Below, piece by piece: positions 36,804-45,672 of a DNA stretch of 64,000 bases (the first letter of the stretch is position 1; each line of letters begins with the position of its first letter). Position numbers and translations under genes: made by a program. Under the pieces are notes generated by a model, which was given only the letters and a program-made list of their open reading frames with translations, had not been told where the DNA came from and made no database searches. The DNA comes from Desulfobulbaceae bacterium. Lineage in GTDB: Bacteria; Desulfobacterota; Desulfobulbia; Desulfobulbales; SURF-16. The DNA is taken from assembly GCA_024637145.1 (NCBI GenBank), contig JAGXFQ010000037.1, forward strand, positions 1 to 64,000, read 5' to 3'.

Positions 36804-38582
36804 CTAGCGCCATTGGGGCGGGAGGATAGCCATTATCTTGTTATCCACCAGCCTTTTGGTCGCCTCATCCACTTCCAGGATATGGGGATACCAGGGTTTC
36901 ATGCGGCAGTCAAAAACAAGGGGGGGCTGGAGGCCGACATGAAACCTGTGCACGCTCTGGGCGGCGGCATAGATATCTGCAGCAGGCTCAAAACGGGTGA
37001 AAAAGGTCCAGATGAACTCCTGCATGTTGGCGGTGGCCTCGTGGGTGGAGTCCACCAGCACAATCACCGGCCACTCGGCCAGGCCGGCATGGCTGGCCAG
37101 GCGCTGGCCCAGTTCTTTGTCCTTTTGGTAGGGGCTGCCTTCCACCACCAGGGTGCCTGGCAGAAAAGGGCTTGGCCTGGTGCAGCCCGGGGGCAGATCG
37201 CCGGTGAAGGTGAGGGGCAGGATGTTGCGGGCTTCCTTACCAAGGCCCATGAGGAGCGCCTTGGAGCCGTTGTTCACAGAGGGGCCGGTGTAGTCCAGGG
37301 TGTCCTGGGAGACATTGGCAAAGATAAAGAGATCCCTGCTCCAGTCCACCCGCTCCAGGACATGGGTCCATAATTCTTTAAAATTTTCAATATTGATATC
37401 GCCATCCGTGATGATGAGAAATTTGGTGAGGGAGAGTTGGCCCTCGCCCATGATCCGCAGCCCTGAGGCAAAGGCCTCCCGGTGGTAGCGGTCCGTGACC
37501 CGGGCCGCTGCCAGGCAGTGAAAGCCGGCTTCGCCAAAGGTCTTGAGCTGCTTGACCCCGCTCATCACCAGGGGAAAGAGAGGGGAGAGCAGGTCCTGCA
37601 GGAAGTCACCGATATAAAAATCTTCCTGTCTGGGGCGGCCCACCACCGTGGCGGGGTAGATGGCATCCTTGCGATGATAGAGATGGTCCACCTGAAAAAT
37701 TGGGTAGTTATGGGTCAGGGAGTTGTAGCCGTAATGGTCGCCAAAGGGGCCTTCCGGCCGCCGCACATGGGGCGGCACTTGACCGCAGGCCGCAAATTCG
37801 GCCTCTGCCACCAGACGGTGGCCTCCCAGAGGATCCTTGGTGACCGCCATTTTTTCGCCCTGGAGCAAGGAGGCCAGCATCAGCTCCGGCAGATTTTCGG
37901 GCAGGGGGGCAATGGCCGCCATCATCAGGGCAGGGGGGCCGCCGATATAGAGGGTCATGGGCAGGGCTTGGTTGCGCTGTTCCGCCTCAAAATAATGGTA
38001 GCCGCCGCCCTTATGGATCTGCCAGTGGACGCCGGTGGTCTGGTCGTCATAGCGCTGGATCCGGTACATGCCGAGATTATGGCCGCGCCCCGCCGGGTGT
38101 TCGGTGTAGACCAGGGGCAGGGTGACAAAGGGCCCGGCATCCGTATGCCAGGAGGTGAGCAGGGGCAGCTCGCTGAGGCGGGCAGGTGACTGGCAGCACT
38201 CAAGCAGAGGACCGTGGCCGACCTCCTTGAGGCCGATCTTCAGGGCCTGGGGCACCAGGTGCCGCGCCGACCAGAGCTTGTTGAAGGTTGGCGGCAGCAG
38301 GGTTTCGGCCGCCTGCACCAGGTCAGCGACAAATTGTTGGGCCCGGTGGCCAAAGGCCAGCTCCATGCGCCGCGAGGTCCCAAAGAGATTGGTGACCACC
38401 GGGAACTGGCTGCCCTTGACATTGGTAAAGAGCAGGGCCGGCCCCCCCTGCCTGATGACCCGCCGATGGATCTCGGCGATTTCTAGATAGGGATCCACTT
38501 CCACATCGATCTCCAGCAGATCACCATTCTGACGGATGATTTCCAGGTAATCCCGCAGGTTGCGCATTATGGGATGTTTCAC
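36804..38582 (-). CDS. UbiD-family decarboxylase (menaquinone biosynthesis type)
   Basis: A 592-residue UbiD-family enzyme, a prenyl-FMN-dependent aromatic acid decarboxylase. It shows MRNLRDYLEIIRQNGDLLEIDVEVDP at the N-terminus, NLGMYRIQRYDDQTTGVHWQIHKGGGYHY (~170-198), the metal/prFMN region EAEFAACGQVPPHVRRPEGPFGDHYGYNS (~262-290) with the catalytic Glu/Arg set, and a long C-terminal domain. The ~600-residue length and C-terminal sequence fit the group linked to menaquinone (futalosine pathway) rather than the ~490-residue ubiquinone UbiD. The start is GTG at 38582 behind GAGGAGGAG. Its flavin prenyltransferase partner UbiX is not in this window. Confidence 0.85.
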   Translation of the reverse strand: MKHPIMRNLRDYLEIIRQNGDLLEIDVEVDPYLEIAEIHRRVIRQGGPALLFTNVKGSQFPVVTNLFGTSRRMELAFGHRAQQFVADLVQAAETLLPPTFNKLWSARHLVPQALKIGLKEVGHGPLLECCQSPARLSELPLLTSWHTDAGPFVTLPLVYTEHPAGRGHNLGMYRIQRYDDQTTGVHWQIHKGGGYHYFEAEQRNQALPMTLYIGGPPALMMAAIAPLPENLPELMLASLLQGEKMAVTKDPLGGHRLVAEAEFAACGQVPPHVRRPEGPFGDHYGYNSLTHNYPIFQVDHLYHRKDAIYPATVVGRPRQEDFYIGDFLQDLLSPLFPLVMSGVKQLKTFGEAGFHCLAAARVTDRYHREAFASGLRIMGEGQLSLTKFLIITDGDINIENFKELWTHVLERVDWSRDLFIFANVSQDTLDYTGPSVNNGSKALLMGLGKEARNILPLTFTGDLPPGCTRPSPFLPGTLVVEGSPYQKDKELGQRLASHAGLAEWPVIVLVDSTHEATANMQEFIWTFFTRFEPAADIYAAAQSVHRFHVGLQPPLVFDCRMKPWYPHILEVDEATKRLVDNKIMAILPPQWR

Positions 38583-38732
38583 GGCTTTGTTCTCCTCCTC
38601 ATCTCGCTCCGGGCTGGGGCCCTCTGGCCACTCTCTACCTGGGAAATTGCCTTACCAAAATGGTACTATACATAAAAACAAGAGCTTAGCCCAAGAAAAG
38701 GGCCTGGATTCCCGGTTCTCAGGAGAATAATT

Positions 38733-38966
38733 TTATCCCTTTCTGCTTAAAAAAAGAGTATGGTATTCTTTTTCCGTGAGATGTTTTCCTATAATTTTAC
38801 TCAGAAAATCAACTGCTTCTGTTATCTCAGCGTCCGTCATCCGGGGGATGAGGGTCTCTAAGACTGCAGGGGAGGCAAAACAGCGGATAAAAGAGCCAAG
38901 TGATTGTTCATCTGTCCGGCGGTTGAGGCCGAAACAGATTTCATAAGGATCTATATTTTCTTTCAT
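38733..38966 (-). CDS. small hypothetical protein
   Basis: An unrecognised 77-residue soluble protein, MKENIDPYEICFGLNRRTDE then a helical remainder with several acidic and hydrophobic residues in helix-like spacing and a C-terminal LSRKG. No signal peptide, metal motif or membrane segment. The ATG at 38966 has only a weak ribosome binding site. It is divergent from the YcgR-like gene, with 29 bp between start codons, so the two must share a regulatory region. Protein-like composition makes it a likely real gene. Confidence 0.6.
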   Translation of the reverse strand: MKENIDPYEICFGLNRRTDEQSLGSFIRCFASPAVLETLIPRMTDAEITEAVDFLSKIIGKHLTEKEYHTLFLSRKG

Positions 38967-38995
38967 AAAGTATCAGGCATTATGGTTGACAGGTA

Positions 38996-39751
38996 ATGGC
39001 GTTGAACAGCAATGTACAGAACACCGCCCTGAAAATAGGCTGGGTTTCCATGGACGGGGGCTATGAGGTCACCCAGAGTGCGGGTATTATCCGCAAGAAC
39101 ATGGCTTATTTAAAAAAAGGGCGGATCATGATCATGCTGGTCTGCAAGGGGTATCAATCCGGCAGTACCCTGCTCTTTGATTTTGACGACCAAGCTCTCT
39201 TCATTGATAAACCAAAGGATTGGACTCCTGACAACAATAAATTCAGGGTGGTTTATCGCAATGAGTCCATGGTCTGGATGCATTTTGTCACCCAGGTTCA
39301 GGAGGCCACGGCTGATGCCCTTAAGTGCGCCCTGCCCCAGGAGCTCCTCATGCTCCAGCGCCGCAACCATTATCGTATTATCTTGCCTCGGGGCAGCCAG
39401 GTCTCTTTTTTGTATGATAAAATGGAATGCGCCTTCGAGGTCAAAGACCTCAGCGCCAGCGGCATCCTGATGTATTCAAAAGTGGATACCGGCTTTCCCC
39501 GGCATGGCACTCATCTTCAAAATCTCCTTCTTTCCGTGCCTTGTCAGGATAAAATACCCGGGGTGGAAAACGGCACTCTCTCCGTCTTGATCGATGAGGC
39601 CCACGTGGTGCGGGAATTTGTCCGGCAACAGCATCCCGTTCTTTTTTGTTTCGGCATCTTTTTTGCCCTGAGCGGCCCGGAAGAAGAAAAGGTGCTGCGT
39701 TATGTGCGGCAGCAAGAGCTGGCCGTACTGCGCAAGGGGCTCAACGGCTGA
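38996..39751 (+). CDS. YcgR-like PilZ-domain protein
   Basis: A 251-residue protein with a beta-rich N-terminal domain (~1-115) followed by a PilZ domain. The c-di-GMP motifs are the RRNHYR stretch (RxxxR, ~122-127) and DLSASG (D/NxSxxG, ~151-156), spaced as in YcgR. YcgR-type proteins slow flagellar motors or modulate cellulose or pilus systems in response to c-di-GMP. ATG at 38996 is only 29 bp from the divergent small gene. No motility genes are in this window, so the effector target is unknown. Confidence 0.8.
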   Translation: MALNSNVQNTALKIGWVSMDGGYEVTQSAGIIRKNMAYLKKGRIMIMLVCKGYQSGSTLLFDFDDQALFIDKPKDWTPDNNKFRVVYRNESMVWMHFVTQVQEATADALKCALPQELLMLQRRNHYRIILPRGSQVSFLYDKMECAFEVKDLSASGILMYSKVDTGFPRHGTHLQNLLLSVPCQDKIPGVENGTLSVLIDEAHVVREFVRQQHPVLFCFGIFFALSGPEEEKVLRYVRQQELAVLRKGLNG

Positions 39752-39783
39752 TTGTCAGCCCTTTCCGGGCCGCATCCAGGTCC

Positions 39784-40188
39784 TTAACGCTCTTCCATAA
39801 TCCGCAGAGCCACCTTTCTGCTCCGCGGCCCGTCAAATTCGCAAAAATAGATCTTCTGCCAGGTGCCCAGCTGCAGGCGCCCCTTTTCGATGAAGATCAT
39901 CTCCGAGGCGCCAAAGAGAGAGGCCAGCAGATGGGCGGGGGAATTGCCTTCGGCATGCTCAAAGGGCAGGTCAAAGGGCATGATCTGCCTGAGGGCCATG
40001 ATAATGTCGCTCTGCACGGCGGGATCCGCCCCTTCATTGATGGTGAGGGCGGCTGTGGTATGGGGGTTGTAGAGATGGCAGATGCCGCTGATCACCCCGC
40101 TCTCCTTGAGATGGCCCTCCACCTGGGCGGTGATGTCGACAAGTTCCATGGGGCGGTGGGTGGTCACCTGCATTGTAGCCTTTCGCAT
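39784..40188 (-). CDS. YjbQ / UPF0047 family protein
   Basis: A 134-residue protein of the YjbQ family (UPF0047), a small trimeric enzyme-like fold of uncertain function, with reported phosphatase-like or thiamine-related activity in some members. The signature is HLYNPHTTAALTINEGADPAV (~40-60) and the C-terminal GTWQKIYFCEFDGPRSRKVALRIM. The start is ATG 40188, which overlaps the stop of the upstream methyltransferase (TAATG) behind GGGGGAGG, so the genes are translationally coupled; the longer frame starting at 40218 is within that gene. Confidence 0.88.
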   Translation of the reverse strand: MRKATMQVTTHRPMELVDITAQVEGHLKESGVISGICHLYNPHTTAALTINEGADPAVQSDIIMALRQIMPFDLPFEHAEGNSPAHLLASLFGASEMIFIEKGRLQLGTWQKIYFCEFDGPRSRKVALRIMEER

Positions 40189-40787
40189 TACTCGTCCTCC
40201 CCCTTGATTTTTTGCCACACCGGCCAGGCTTCTTCCAGGCGGCGGAAGCGCTGATCATGGTCAATATCCATGTCCATCTTGCGATTGGCGATGAGGATCC
40301 CCCCGGGTTTGAGTTTCTCCTCGATCAGATGTTCAAAGTCGATCTGCAGCTTTTTTTCAGCAAAGGGGCGGAAATAATAGATGACATCGAACTCTTGGAA
40401 CCGGTCAAACTCCCAGATATCATCCTGGGCCACACATTCCCGGCCCATGAGCTTTTGGGCTATTTTATAGGGATATTCGTCTTTTTCAATGCCGAAGGCA
40501 GAAAAATCCATGAGCTCGGCCAGGAGGGTGACATTGCCGATGCCGCACCCCACATCAAGGAAGGAGACGCCGGGCACCATTTTCTTTTGGCGCTGGAGCA
40601 GGGCCCGGGCCAGGCTGATCTGGGCATGGGCCTGGCGGGTATCCATGGGCACAAAGGGATATTCTTGCTGGGTGTTGTTTTGCGAGGCCCTGATGGCGTC
40701 ACGGGTGAAATAGCCGATAAAACGATTAATAACGCCGAAAAAAAGATCAAGCTCTTCTTCCCGGGCGTTGAGGCAATGGGGTTTCAT
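40188..40787 (-). CDS. class I SAM-dependent methyltransferase
   Basis: A 199-residue methyltransferase. SAM-binding motif I is FLDVGCGIGNVTLLAELMD (~75-93), followed by the acidic GIEKDEYP, and LKPGGILIANRKM near residue 166. The substrate is not identifiable; the N-terminal ~65 residues are not a known family I recognise. It is coupled to the YjbQ gene by a one-base stop/start overlap. About 230 bp upstream (40788-41019) separates it from the kinase gene, with no gene that I can support. Confidence 0.85.
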   Translation of the reverse strand: MKPHCLNAREEELDLFFGVINRFIGYFTRDAIRASQNNTQQEYPFVPMDTRQAHAQISLARALLQRQKKMVPGVSFLDVGCGIGNVTLLAELMDFSAFGIEKDEYPYKIAQKLMGRECVAQDDIWEFDRFQEFDVIYYFRPFAEKKLQIDFEHLIEEKLKPGGILIANRKMDMDIDHDQRFRRLEEAWPVWQKIKGEDE

Positions 40788-41019
40788 GATGGATTCTCCT
40801 GCAAAGATCGGTAGACCTCTATTCTATACCACATCAGGGAGGACCAGTCATCAAAAGCCAGGGCCTGGCCTGTTATCGCCACCCCTTTTGGGGCATGGCC
40901 GTGGCCGGGGCCTCTCTTTCCCCCAGGATATTTGCGCCCCGGCTCAAGAAGATGTTGAACTCTTTCTTTAAAGACCGCGGCAATCAGGGTGGAGACCTTG
41001 TCGGTGCGGCCTTGTCCCC

Positions 41020-42780
41020 TCAGCGGTCCAGGATGATGGTAAAGGTGGCGCCTTTGCCCTGGCTGGAAAGCAGGCTCACCTCGCCGTTATGGGAGAGCAC
41101 GATATGCTTGACAATGGCTAGCCCCAGGCCGGTGCCGCCCTGTTTGCGGCTCCGGGCCTTGTCCGCCCGGTAAAAACGCTCAAAGAGACGGTGCTGGTGT
41201 TGGGGGGGGATACCCTCGCCCTGATCGGCAACGGTGATGGCGATATGCTCCTGGCTGAGGCTGGCACCGATATCCACCTGGCTGGTGCCGGAATATTTGA
41301 TGGCATTGTCAATGAGGTTGACCATGGCAAGTTCCAGCAGGGGGGCATTGATGGTTGCCGTCAGATCAGGCGGACAGTGGAGATAAAGGGCAATACCTTT
41401 TTCCGCGGCCCTGGGCCGGCAGACCTCCAGGGCGGCGGCCAGGACCGGTCGCAGGGGCGTGCTCTGCATGGCAATGGCCTTTTTTTCCTCTTCAATCCGG
41501 GAGAGGGTAAGCAGGTCGTCAATGATCGACTTGAGACGGTCTGATTGCCTGGCGATAATGGAGAGGAATTGGCGGAGGTTGTCTGGTTCAGCCATGGCGC
41601 CGTCCAGCAGGGTCTCGACAAAGCCCTGAATGGCGGTAATGGGGGTGCGCAGTTCATGGGAGACATTGGCGACAAAGTCGCGGCGCAGATTCTCCAGTTC
41701 CTTGAGACGGGTGACATCGTGGAGAACCAGGAGGATCTGCTGGTCAGAATCCTTGATCTGGACGCTGTGGGCCTGGATAACCCGGTCGCCAAGTTGGCTG
41801 TGGTCCAGGATAAGCTCCCTTTCCAGGGGTTCATCCGTCTGCAGGGCCTCCTGGATAAAACGTTTGAATCCGCTGTTGCGCACCACCTCCAGAATGGTCC
41901 GGCCAATGGCGTTTTTGCGCATGGTTGTTTCAAGCAGACGACATGACGCCCCGTTTAAGGCCGTGATCCGTTCCTGGCGGTTGATGGTGAGGATTCCCTC
42001 CACCATGGAGTCGAAGATGGCCTCCAGTTTGTTGTGCTGGCTCACCACGGTCTGGATTTGGTGGTCAAGGTCCCGGGCCATGCGATTCAAGGCACCGGCG
42101 AGAGCCACCATCTCACTGGGCCCGCTCAGGGGGATCTCCGCCCGGAAATCGCCGCTGGCAAACCTGTCGGCACCAGCCATCATGGCCTGGAGAGGCCTGC
42201 TGATCTGCCTGGAGATAAAGAAGGTGACCCCGGCCAACAGCAGGGCCATGGCCAGCGCCCCCAGGCCTATTTTGGCCCGGATGGCGGCCAGGGCCTGATC
42301 AATGGCGGTGATGGGTACGGAGAGGCGCAGGGTGCCCAGGATGGCCTGGTCTTGGTGGCGCAGGGGAATGGCCACATAGATCAGGTTTGTCTGCAGGGTA
42401 TAGGAAAAGCGGATGGATGTGCCGGTGTCACCGGCCAGGGCAGCGATAATTTCCGGGCGTTCCCCGTGGTTGTCCAGGCGGGCCGGATTTTCATCTGAGT
42501 CGGCCACTACCCGGCCGTCTGCCCGGATTACGGTGAAGCGGCTGGCGGATGTAGTGCCCAGTTTTTTGCACAGGGTGTTTAGTTCCGGCCACTGCTGCTG
42601 GACAAAAAGCGGCAGGATCTGCTCCTCCACCAGGAGGGCGCGCGCCTCAAGGTCCAGGCGGGTTTGCTGTTCATAGAAGGCGCGGATGAGCTGCGAGCTG
42701 ATGAGGGTGGCTGCAAAGAGGGCAAGGAGGGAGATGAGCACATAGAGGAAAAAATACCAGAAGAGCCTTTTTTTATTCAT
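41020..42780 (-). CDS. PhoR-like sensor histidine kinase, orphan
   Basis: A 586-residue membrane-bound histidine kinase. Two transmembrane segments (~5-30 and ~168-190) flank a periplasmic sensor domain. Then come a HAMP linker (~192-245), a PAS domain (~255-350), the HisKA box VANVSHELRTPITAIQGFVE (~365, phospho-acceptor His) and a HATPase domain with MVNLIDNAIKYSG (N box), DQGEGIPPQHQHRLFERFYR (G1) and GGTGLGLAIVKHIV (G2). The layout is that of PhoR, but the partner response regulator phoB is not adjacent: the neighbouring gene upstream is divergent. The signal may not be phosphate. pit and DUF47 lie 30 kb away. Confidence 0.88.
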   Translation of the reverse strand: MNKKRLFWYFFLYVLISLLALFAATLISSQLIRAFYEQQTRLDLEARALLVEEQILPLFVQQQWPELNTLCKKLGTTSASRFTVIRADGRVVADSDENPARLDNHGERPEIIAALAGDTGTSIRFSYTLQTNLIYVAIPLRHQDQAILGTLRLSVPITAIDQALAAIRAKIGLGALAMALLLAGVTFFISRQISRPLQAMMAGADRFASGDFRAEIPLSGPSEMVALAGALNRMARDLDHQIQTVVSQHNKLEAIFDSMVEGILTINRQERITALNGASCRLLETTMRKNAIGRTILEVVRNSGFKRFIQEALQTDEPLERELILDHSQLGDRVIQAHSVQIKDSDQQILLVLHDVTRLKELENLRRDFVANVSHELRTPITAIQGFVETLLDGAMAEPDNLRQFLSIIARQSDRLKSIIDDLLTLSRIEEEKKAIAMQSTPLRPVLAAALEVCRPRAAEKGIALYLHCPPDLTATINAPLLELAMVNLIDNAIKYSGTSQVDIGASLSQEHIAITVADQGEGIPPQHQHRLFERFYRADKARSRKQGGTGLGLAIVKHIVLSHNGEVSLLSSQGKGATFTIILDR

Positions 42781-43085
42781 AATGAAAAGTTTCTACCTGA
42801 GCAGGGGGAAAAAAGCAAGGAATGCCCTTGTTGGCCGCGGCCCCCTTTTTGGAGGGCAGAGATTGCCGGGCCTGGGCGGATATTTTTTATTACCTGGTTG
42901 TGGTAAAAAGGAAAAGATAAGAATTCCTGTTGCTACAAACTACAAAAGAAGGGATTTTTGGTGTAAAGGGCTCATGACCCGCGCAGAAATAACCGGGCCC
43001 CGCAGAGGCTGATGTCGGGAGACCTCCTTGCCAGAGGGCTTCTTGGCTCCTATCTTTCTTTATAAAAGGCACGGGTGAGCAAACC
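42781..43085. other. intergenic region between the kinase and AEC transporter genes
   Basis: About 305 bp between divergent genes. It must hold both promoters. I see no strong sigma-70 pair, hairpin or repeat. The small open frames here are not supported. Confidence 0.5.
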
Positions 43086-43982
43086 ATGACTAATTTTTTA
43101 TTGATCTTTATCTGTCTGGGCGCGGGCATGCTTCTTCAGCATCGCCGGGATCTCCCTGCCGCCACGGCCCAGGCCCTCAACCTCTATGTTATCTATATCG
43201 CCTTGCCGGCCCTGGTTCTGGCCCAGATGCCCACTCTCCAGTTCTCTGCCGATCTCCTGGTGCCCATTGCCATGCCCTGGCTGCTGTTGGCCATCGGGGC
43301 CGGGCTGGTTCTTCTGGGGCAGCGCCTCTTCTCCTGGAGCCGGGAGGTCACGGGCTGCCTGCTGCTCTGTGTGCCCCTTGGCAACACCTCCTTTCTGGGC
43401 ATTCCCATGGTCATTGCCTTTTTTGGTGAGGAATTTGTGCCCTATGCCGTGATCTACGATCAGCTCGGCAGTTTTATAGCCCTTGCCACCTACGGCACCC
43501 TGGTCCTGGCCGCCTATGAGGAGGGCAGCCGTCCGCGTCTTAGCAAAATCATCACCAGGATTGTCACCTTCCCACCCTTTGTGGCCCTGGTTCTGGCTTT
43601 TTTTCTGCGCTTCTATACCTATCCGCCGGCCCTGGCCGCCACTTTGGAGAGGATGGGCAGCAGCCTGGTGCCGGTGGTGATGGTGGCGGTGGGGCTGCAG
43701 CTCAAGATCCGCCTGCCCGGTTCCTATGTGGTGCCCTTTTCTCTGGGGCTGGTGGTCAAGCTGCTCCTCACCCCTCTGTTGGCCCTGGGTCTCTGCCGCC
43801 TGCTGGGGTTCAGTAGCGCTGCGGCCCAGATTGCTATCTTTGAGGCAGGTATGCCGCCCATGGTTACGGCCGGTGCCCTGGCCCTGGCCGCCGGTCTGGC
43901 GCCTGAGCTGGCGGCGGCCTTGGTGGGGTGGGGTATTGTGCTCTCCTTTGCCACTCTCACCGGCCTTTACTGGCTGATCTGA
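43086..43982 (+). CDS. AEC (auxin efflux carrier) family transporter
   Basis: A 298-residue inner-membrane protein with about ten hydrophobic segments, of the AEC family, which in bacteria moves small organic acids such as malate or malonate. Visible are the opening FLLIFICLGAGMLLQHRRDLP, the family-type NLYVIYIALPALVLAQ segment, the central cytoplasmic linker (EEGSRPRLSKIIT, ~140-152) and the C-terminal repeat half with GMPPMVTAGALALAAGLAPELAAALVGWG. Substrate is not determined. It lies 39 bp before napF on the same strand and may be co-transcribed, but no functional link is known. Confidence 0.87.
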   Translation: MTNFLLIFICLGAGMLLQHRRDLPAATAQALNLYVIYIALPALVLAQMPTLQFSADLLVPIAMPWLLLAIGAGLVLLGQRLFSWSREVTGCLLLCVPLGNTSFLGIPMVIAFFGEEFVPYAVIYDQLGSFIALATYGTLVLAAYEEGSRPRLSKIITRIVTFPPFVALVLAFFLRFYTYPPALAATLERMGSSLVPVVMVAVGLQLKIRLPGSYVVPFSLGLVVKLLLTPLLALGLCRLLGFSSAAAQIAIFEAGMPPMVTAGALALAAGLAPELAAALVGWGIVLSFATLTGLYWLI

Positions 43983-44021
43983 TGTTTTTTTGTTCTTGAT
44001 CAAAAAAGAGGGGGCCGGGAA

Positions 44022-44504
44022 ATGGGCATGAGTCATAAGCAGGGGCGGCGGGCATTATTGCTGGGGGGCCGGACCCTGGAGATCCGCCCCCCCTGGGCCC
44101 TGGTAGGCGAAGAATTCTTTAAAAAATGTAGCTGCTGCCGGCAATGCCTGGAGGGGTGTCCTGAGAAAATCCTGGCCACGGATCGCTTTGGTTATCCCCT
44201 GGTTGATTTCAGGGCAGGGGAATGCACTTTCTGCGGGATCTGCGCGGCGAGCTGCCCGGCAGGCGCCCTGGTCAATGAGGGCCAGGAGCCGTGGCGCCAC
44301 AAGGCCCATATCGCAGGGAGCTGCCTGAATGCCCGGAGCACCTTGTGCCGGACCTGTGCCGAGGAGTGTGAGAGTCGGGCCATCAGCTACCCCTGGCAGG
44401 AGGAGGGCTTTGCCCTGCCTCTGCTTGAGCTGGAGCGCTGCACCGGCTGCGGGGCCTGTCTGCGGGTTTGTCCGGTGCAGGCCATAACCATGATTCTGCC
44501 TTAG
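44022..44504 (+). CDS. napF: NapF-type ferredoxin
   Basis: NapF, a cytoplasmic iron-sulfur protein linked to periplasmic nitrate reductase maturation. The 160-residue product begins with IRPPWALVGEEFFKKCSCCRQCLEGCPEKIL, the NapF-type first cluster region, then ECTFCGICAASCPAGAL (second cluster), a Cys-rich middle (CLNARSTLCRTCAEECESRAI) and CTGCGACLRVCPVQAI (third cluster). Start ATG at 44022 (or 44028). It lies upstream of an iron-sulfur nitroreductase and about 1.1 kb before napD, separated from it by a terminator, so it is transcribed apart from the main nap operon. Confidence 0.87.
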   Translation: MGMSHKQGRRALLLGGRTLEIRPPWALVGEEFFKKCSCCRQCLEGCPEKILATDRFGYPLVDFRAGECTFCGICAASCPAGALVNEGQEPWRHKAHIAGSCLNARSTLCRTCAEECESRAISYPWQEEGFALPLLELERCTGCGACLRVCPVQAITMILP

Positions 44505-44515
44505 AGGAGCCTTTT

Positions 44516-45337
44516 ATGGGTTTGCTGACCATTGATGAAGATCGCTGCCAGAAAGACGGCCTTTGTGCCCTGGTCTGTCCCTTTCGGCTTATTGCCCTGG
44601 AGGTGGGGAAGACCTTTCCCCGGGCCGTACCCGGGGCCAAGGAGCGCTGCATTAGGTGCGGCCATTGCCAGGCCGTCTGCCCCCATGGCGCCCTGGCCCT
44701 GCCGGATATGGAGCAGGAGTGGCCGCCTTTTGAGGCCGGCCGTCTGCCCGATCTGGCCCAACTCACCCAGCTGGTCCGCGGCCGCCGCTCCATCAGGGTC
44801 TATCGCCAAAAAAGCGTTGACCGGGAGCTCCTGGGGCGTTGTATCGAGCTGGCCCATTTCGCCCCCACGGCGCGCAACAGCCAGCAGATCAGCTGGCTGG
44901 TCATTGATGACAAGGAGGAGCTGAGGCGCCTCACGGAACATGCCTTTGACTGGATGCGTTCTTTGCTGGCCAGCGACGACCCCCTGGCAGGACATTACGG
45001 GGTCCAGGGGCTGATTCGGGCCTGGGAAAAGGGTTATGACGGCATCCTGCGTCATGCCCCGGGCCTGGTGGTGATGCATGGTCCTCAGGATTATCGGCTG
45101 GCCCAGATGGACAGTACCATTTTATTGACCACCTTTGAGCTTATTGCCTTTGCCCAGGGCATCGGGACCTGCTGGGCCGGCTTTTTTCAGATGGCCGCCG
45201 GCAACTGGCTTGCCCTGCAGGAGGCCCTGCAGCTCCCAGAGGGCCATGGGCTCACCGCTGCCATGATGGTGGGCTATCCTCGCTTTTCGTTTCAGCGTCT
45301 GCCGCCGCGCCAACAGACCCGGCTGAGCTGGCGTTGA
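44516..45337 (+). CDS. ferredoxin-nitroreductase fusion
   Basis: A 273-residue protein with two [4Fe-4S] clusters and a flavin domain. Residues 1-70 hold CQKDGLCALVCPFRLI and CIRCGHCQAVCPHGAL. Residues ~90-273 form a nitroreductase-type FMN domain: RRSIRVYRQKSVDRELLGRCIELAHFAPTARNSQQISWLVID is the classic entry, ending with a nitroreductase-type MMVGYPRF segment. Such proteins oxidise ferredoxin-like donors to reduce nitro or quinone-like compounds; the natural substrate is unknown. ATG 44516 follows AGAGGAG. It sits right after napF and may share its transcript. A terminator follows before napD. Confidence 0.88.
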   Translation: MGLLTIDEDRCQKDGLCALVCPFRLIALEVGKTFPRAVPGAKERCIRCGHCQAVCPHGALALPDMEQEWPPFEAGRLPDLAQLTQLVRGRRSIRVYRQKSVDRELLGRCIELAHFAPTARNSQQISWLVIDDKEELRRLTEHAFDWMRSLLASDDPLAGHYGVQGLIRAWEKGYDGILRHAPGLVVMHGPQDYRLAQMDSTILLTTFELIAFAQGIGTCWAGFFQMAAGNWLALQEALQLPEGHGLTAAMMVGYPRFSFQRLPPRQQTRLSWR

Positions 45338-45348
45338 TGGGGGCAGAC

Positions 45349-45394
45349 GTCACCGTAAGGTAACTTCAGGGAGGTTGTGTTACCTTGCGGTGAC
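45349..45394. promoter_or_regulatory. paired 16-bp near-palindromes, candidate enhancer upstream of nap
   Basis: GTCACCGTAAGGTAAC (45349-45364) and GTTACCTTGCGGTGAC (45379-45394) are inverted copies (15 of 16). Each is itself a near-palindrome of the form GTNACC-N4-GGTNAC. Their centres are 30 bp apart, about three helical turns, so two dimers would bind the same face. The pair lies ~160 bp before the predicted start of the sigma-54 promoter at 45506-45521, a good place for an enhancer-binding protein. As RNA it could also form a hairpin. Confidence 0.65.
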
Positions 45395-45419
45395 ACTAAC
45401 GGCGGCCAGTCAGCCCTCA

Positions 45420-45445
45420 GGCGGCTGCTTCCAGCCGCCTTTTTT
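45420..45445 (+). terminator. terminator between the nitroreductase and nap operon
   Basis: GGCGGCTG (45420-45427) pairs with CAGCCGCC (45432-45439) around CTTC, then six T residues. It separates napF-nitroreductase transcription from napD. Confidence 0.9.
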
Positions 45446-45505
45446 CCCCGGGGCCGCACTCCTTTTGTCCTCTTCTTCCACCTCTTTTGCCGTGCCTCTT
45501 GCGCC

Positions 45506-45521
45506 TGGCATGGCCCTTGCT
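45506..45521 (+). promoter_or_regulatory. sigma-54 promoter of the nap operon
   Basis: TGGCATGGCCCTTGCT matches TGGCACGNNNNTTGCW with one mismatch. GG (45507-45508) and GC (45519-45520) are separated by exactly 10 nt, the -24/-12 spacing. The predicted start is near 45532, giving a ~140-nt leader before napD. Confidence 0.75.
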
Positions 45522-45672
45522 ACTTTCTTCCTGGGTTTTGCCAAAAAACCGTGTCAGAAAAAGGGTTTGTCTTTTGGCACCCTTTTTTGCCATCCTGAAT
45601 ATGTCACCATGGCCGGGTTATTGTGACCGGGCGTTTGAATTGGAATATGAGGAAACAAACAAGGGAGGCGCT

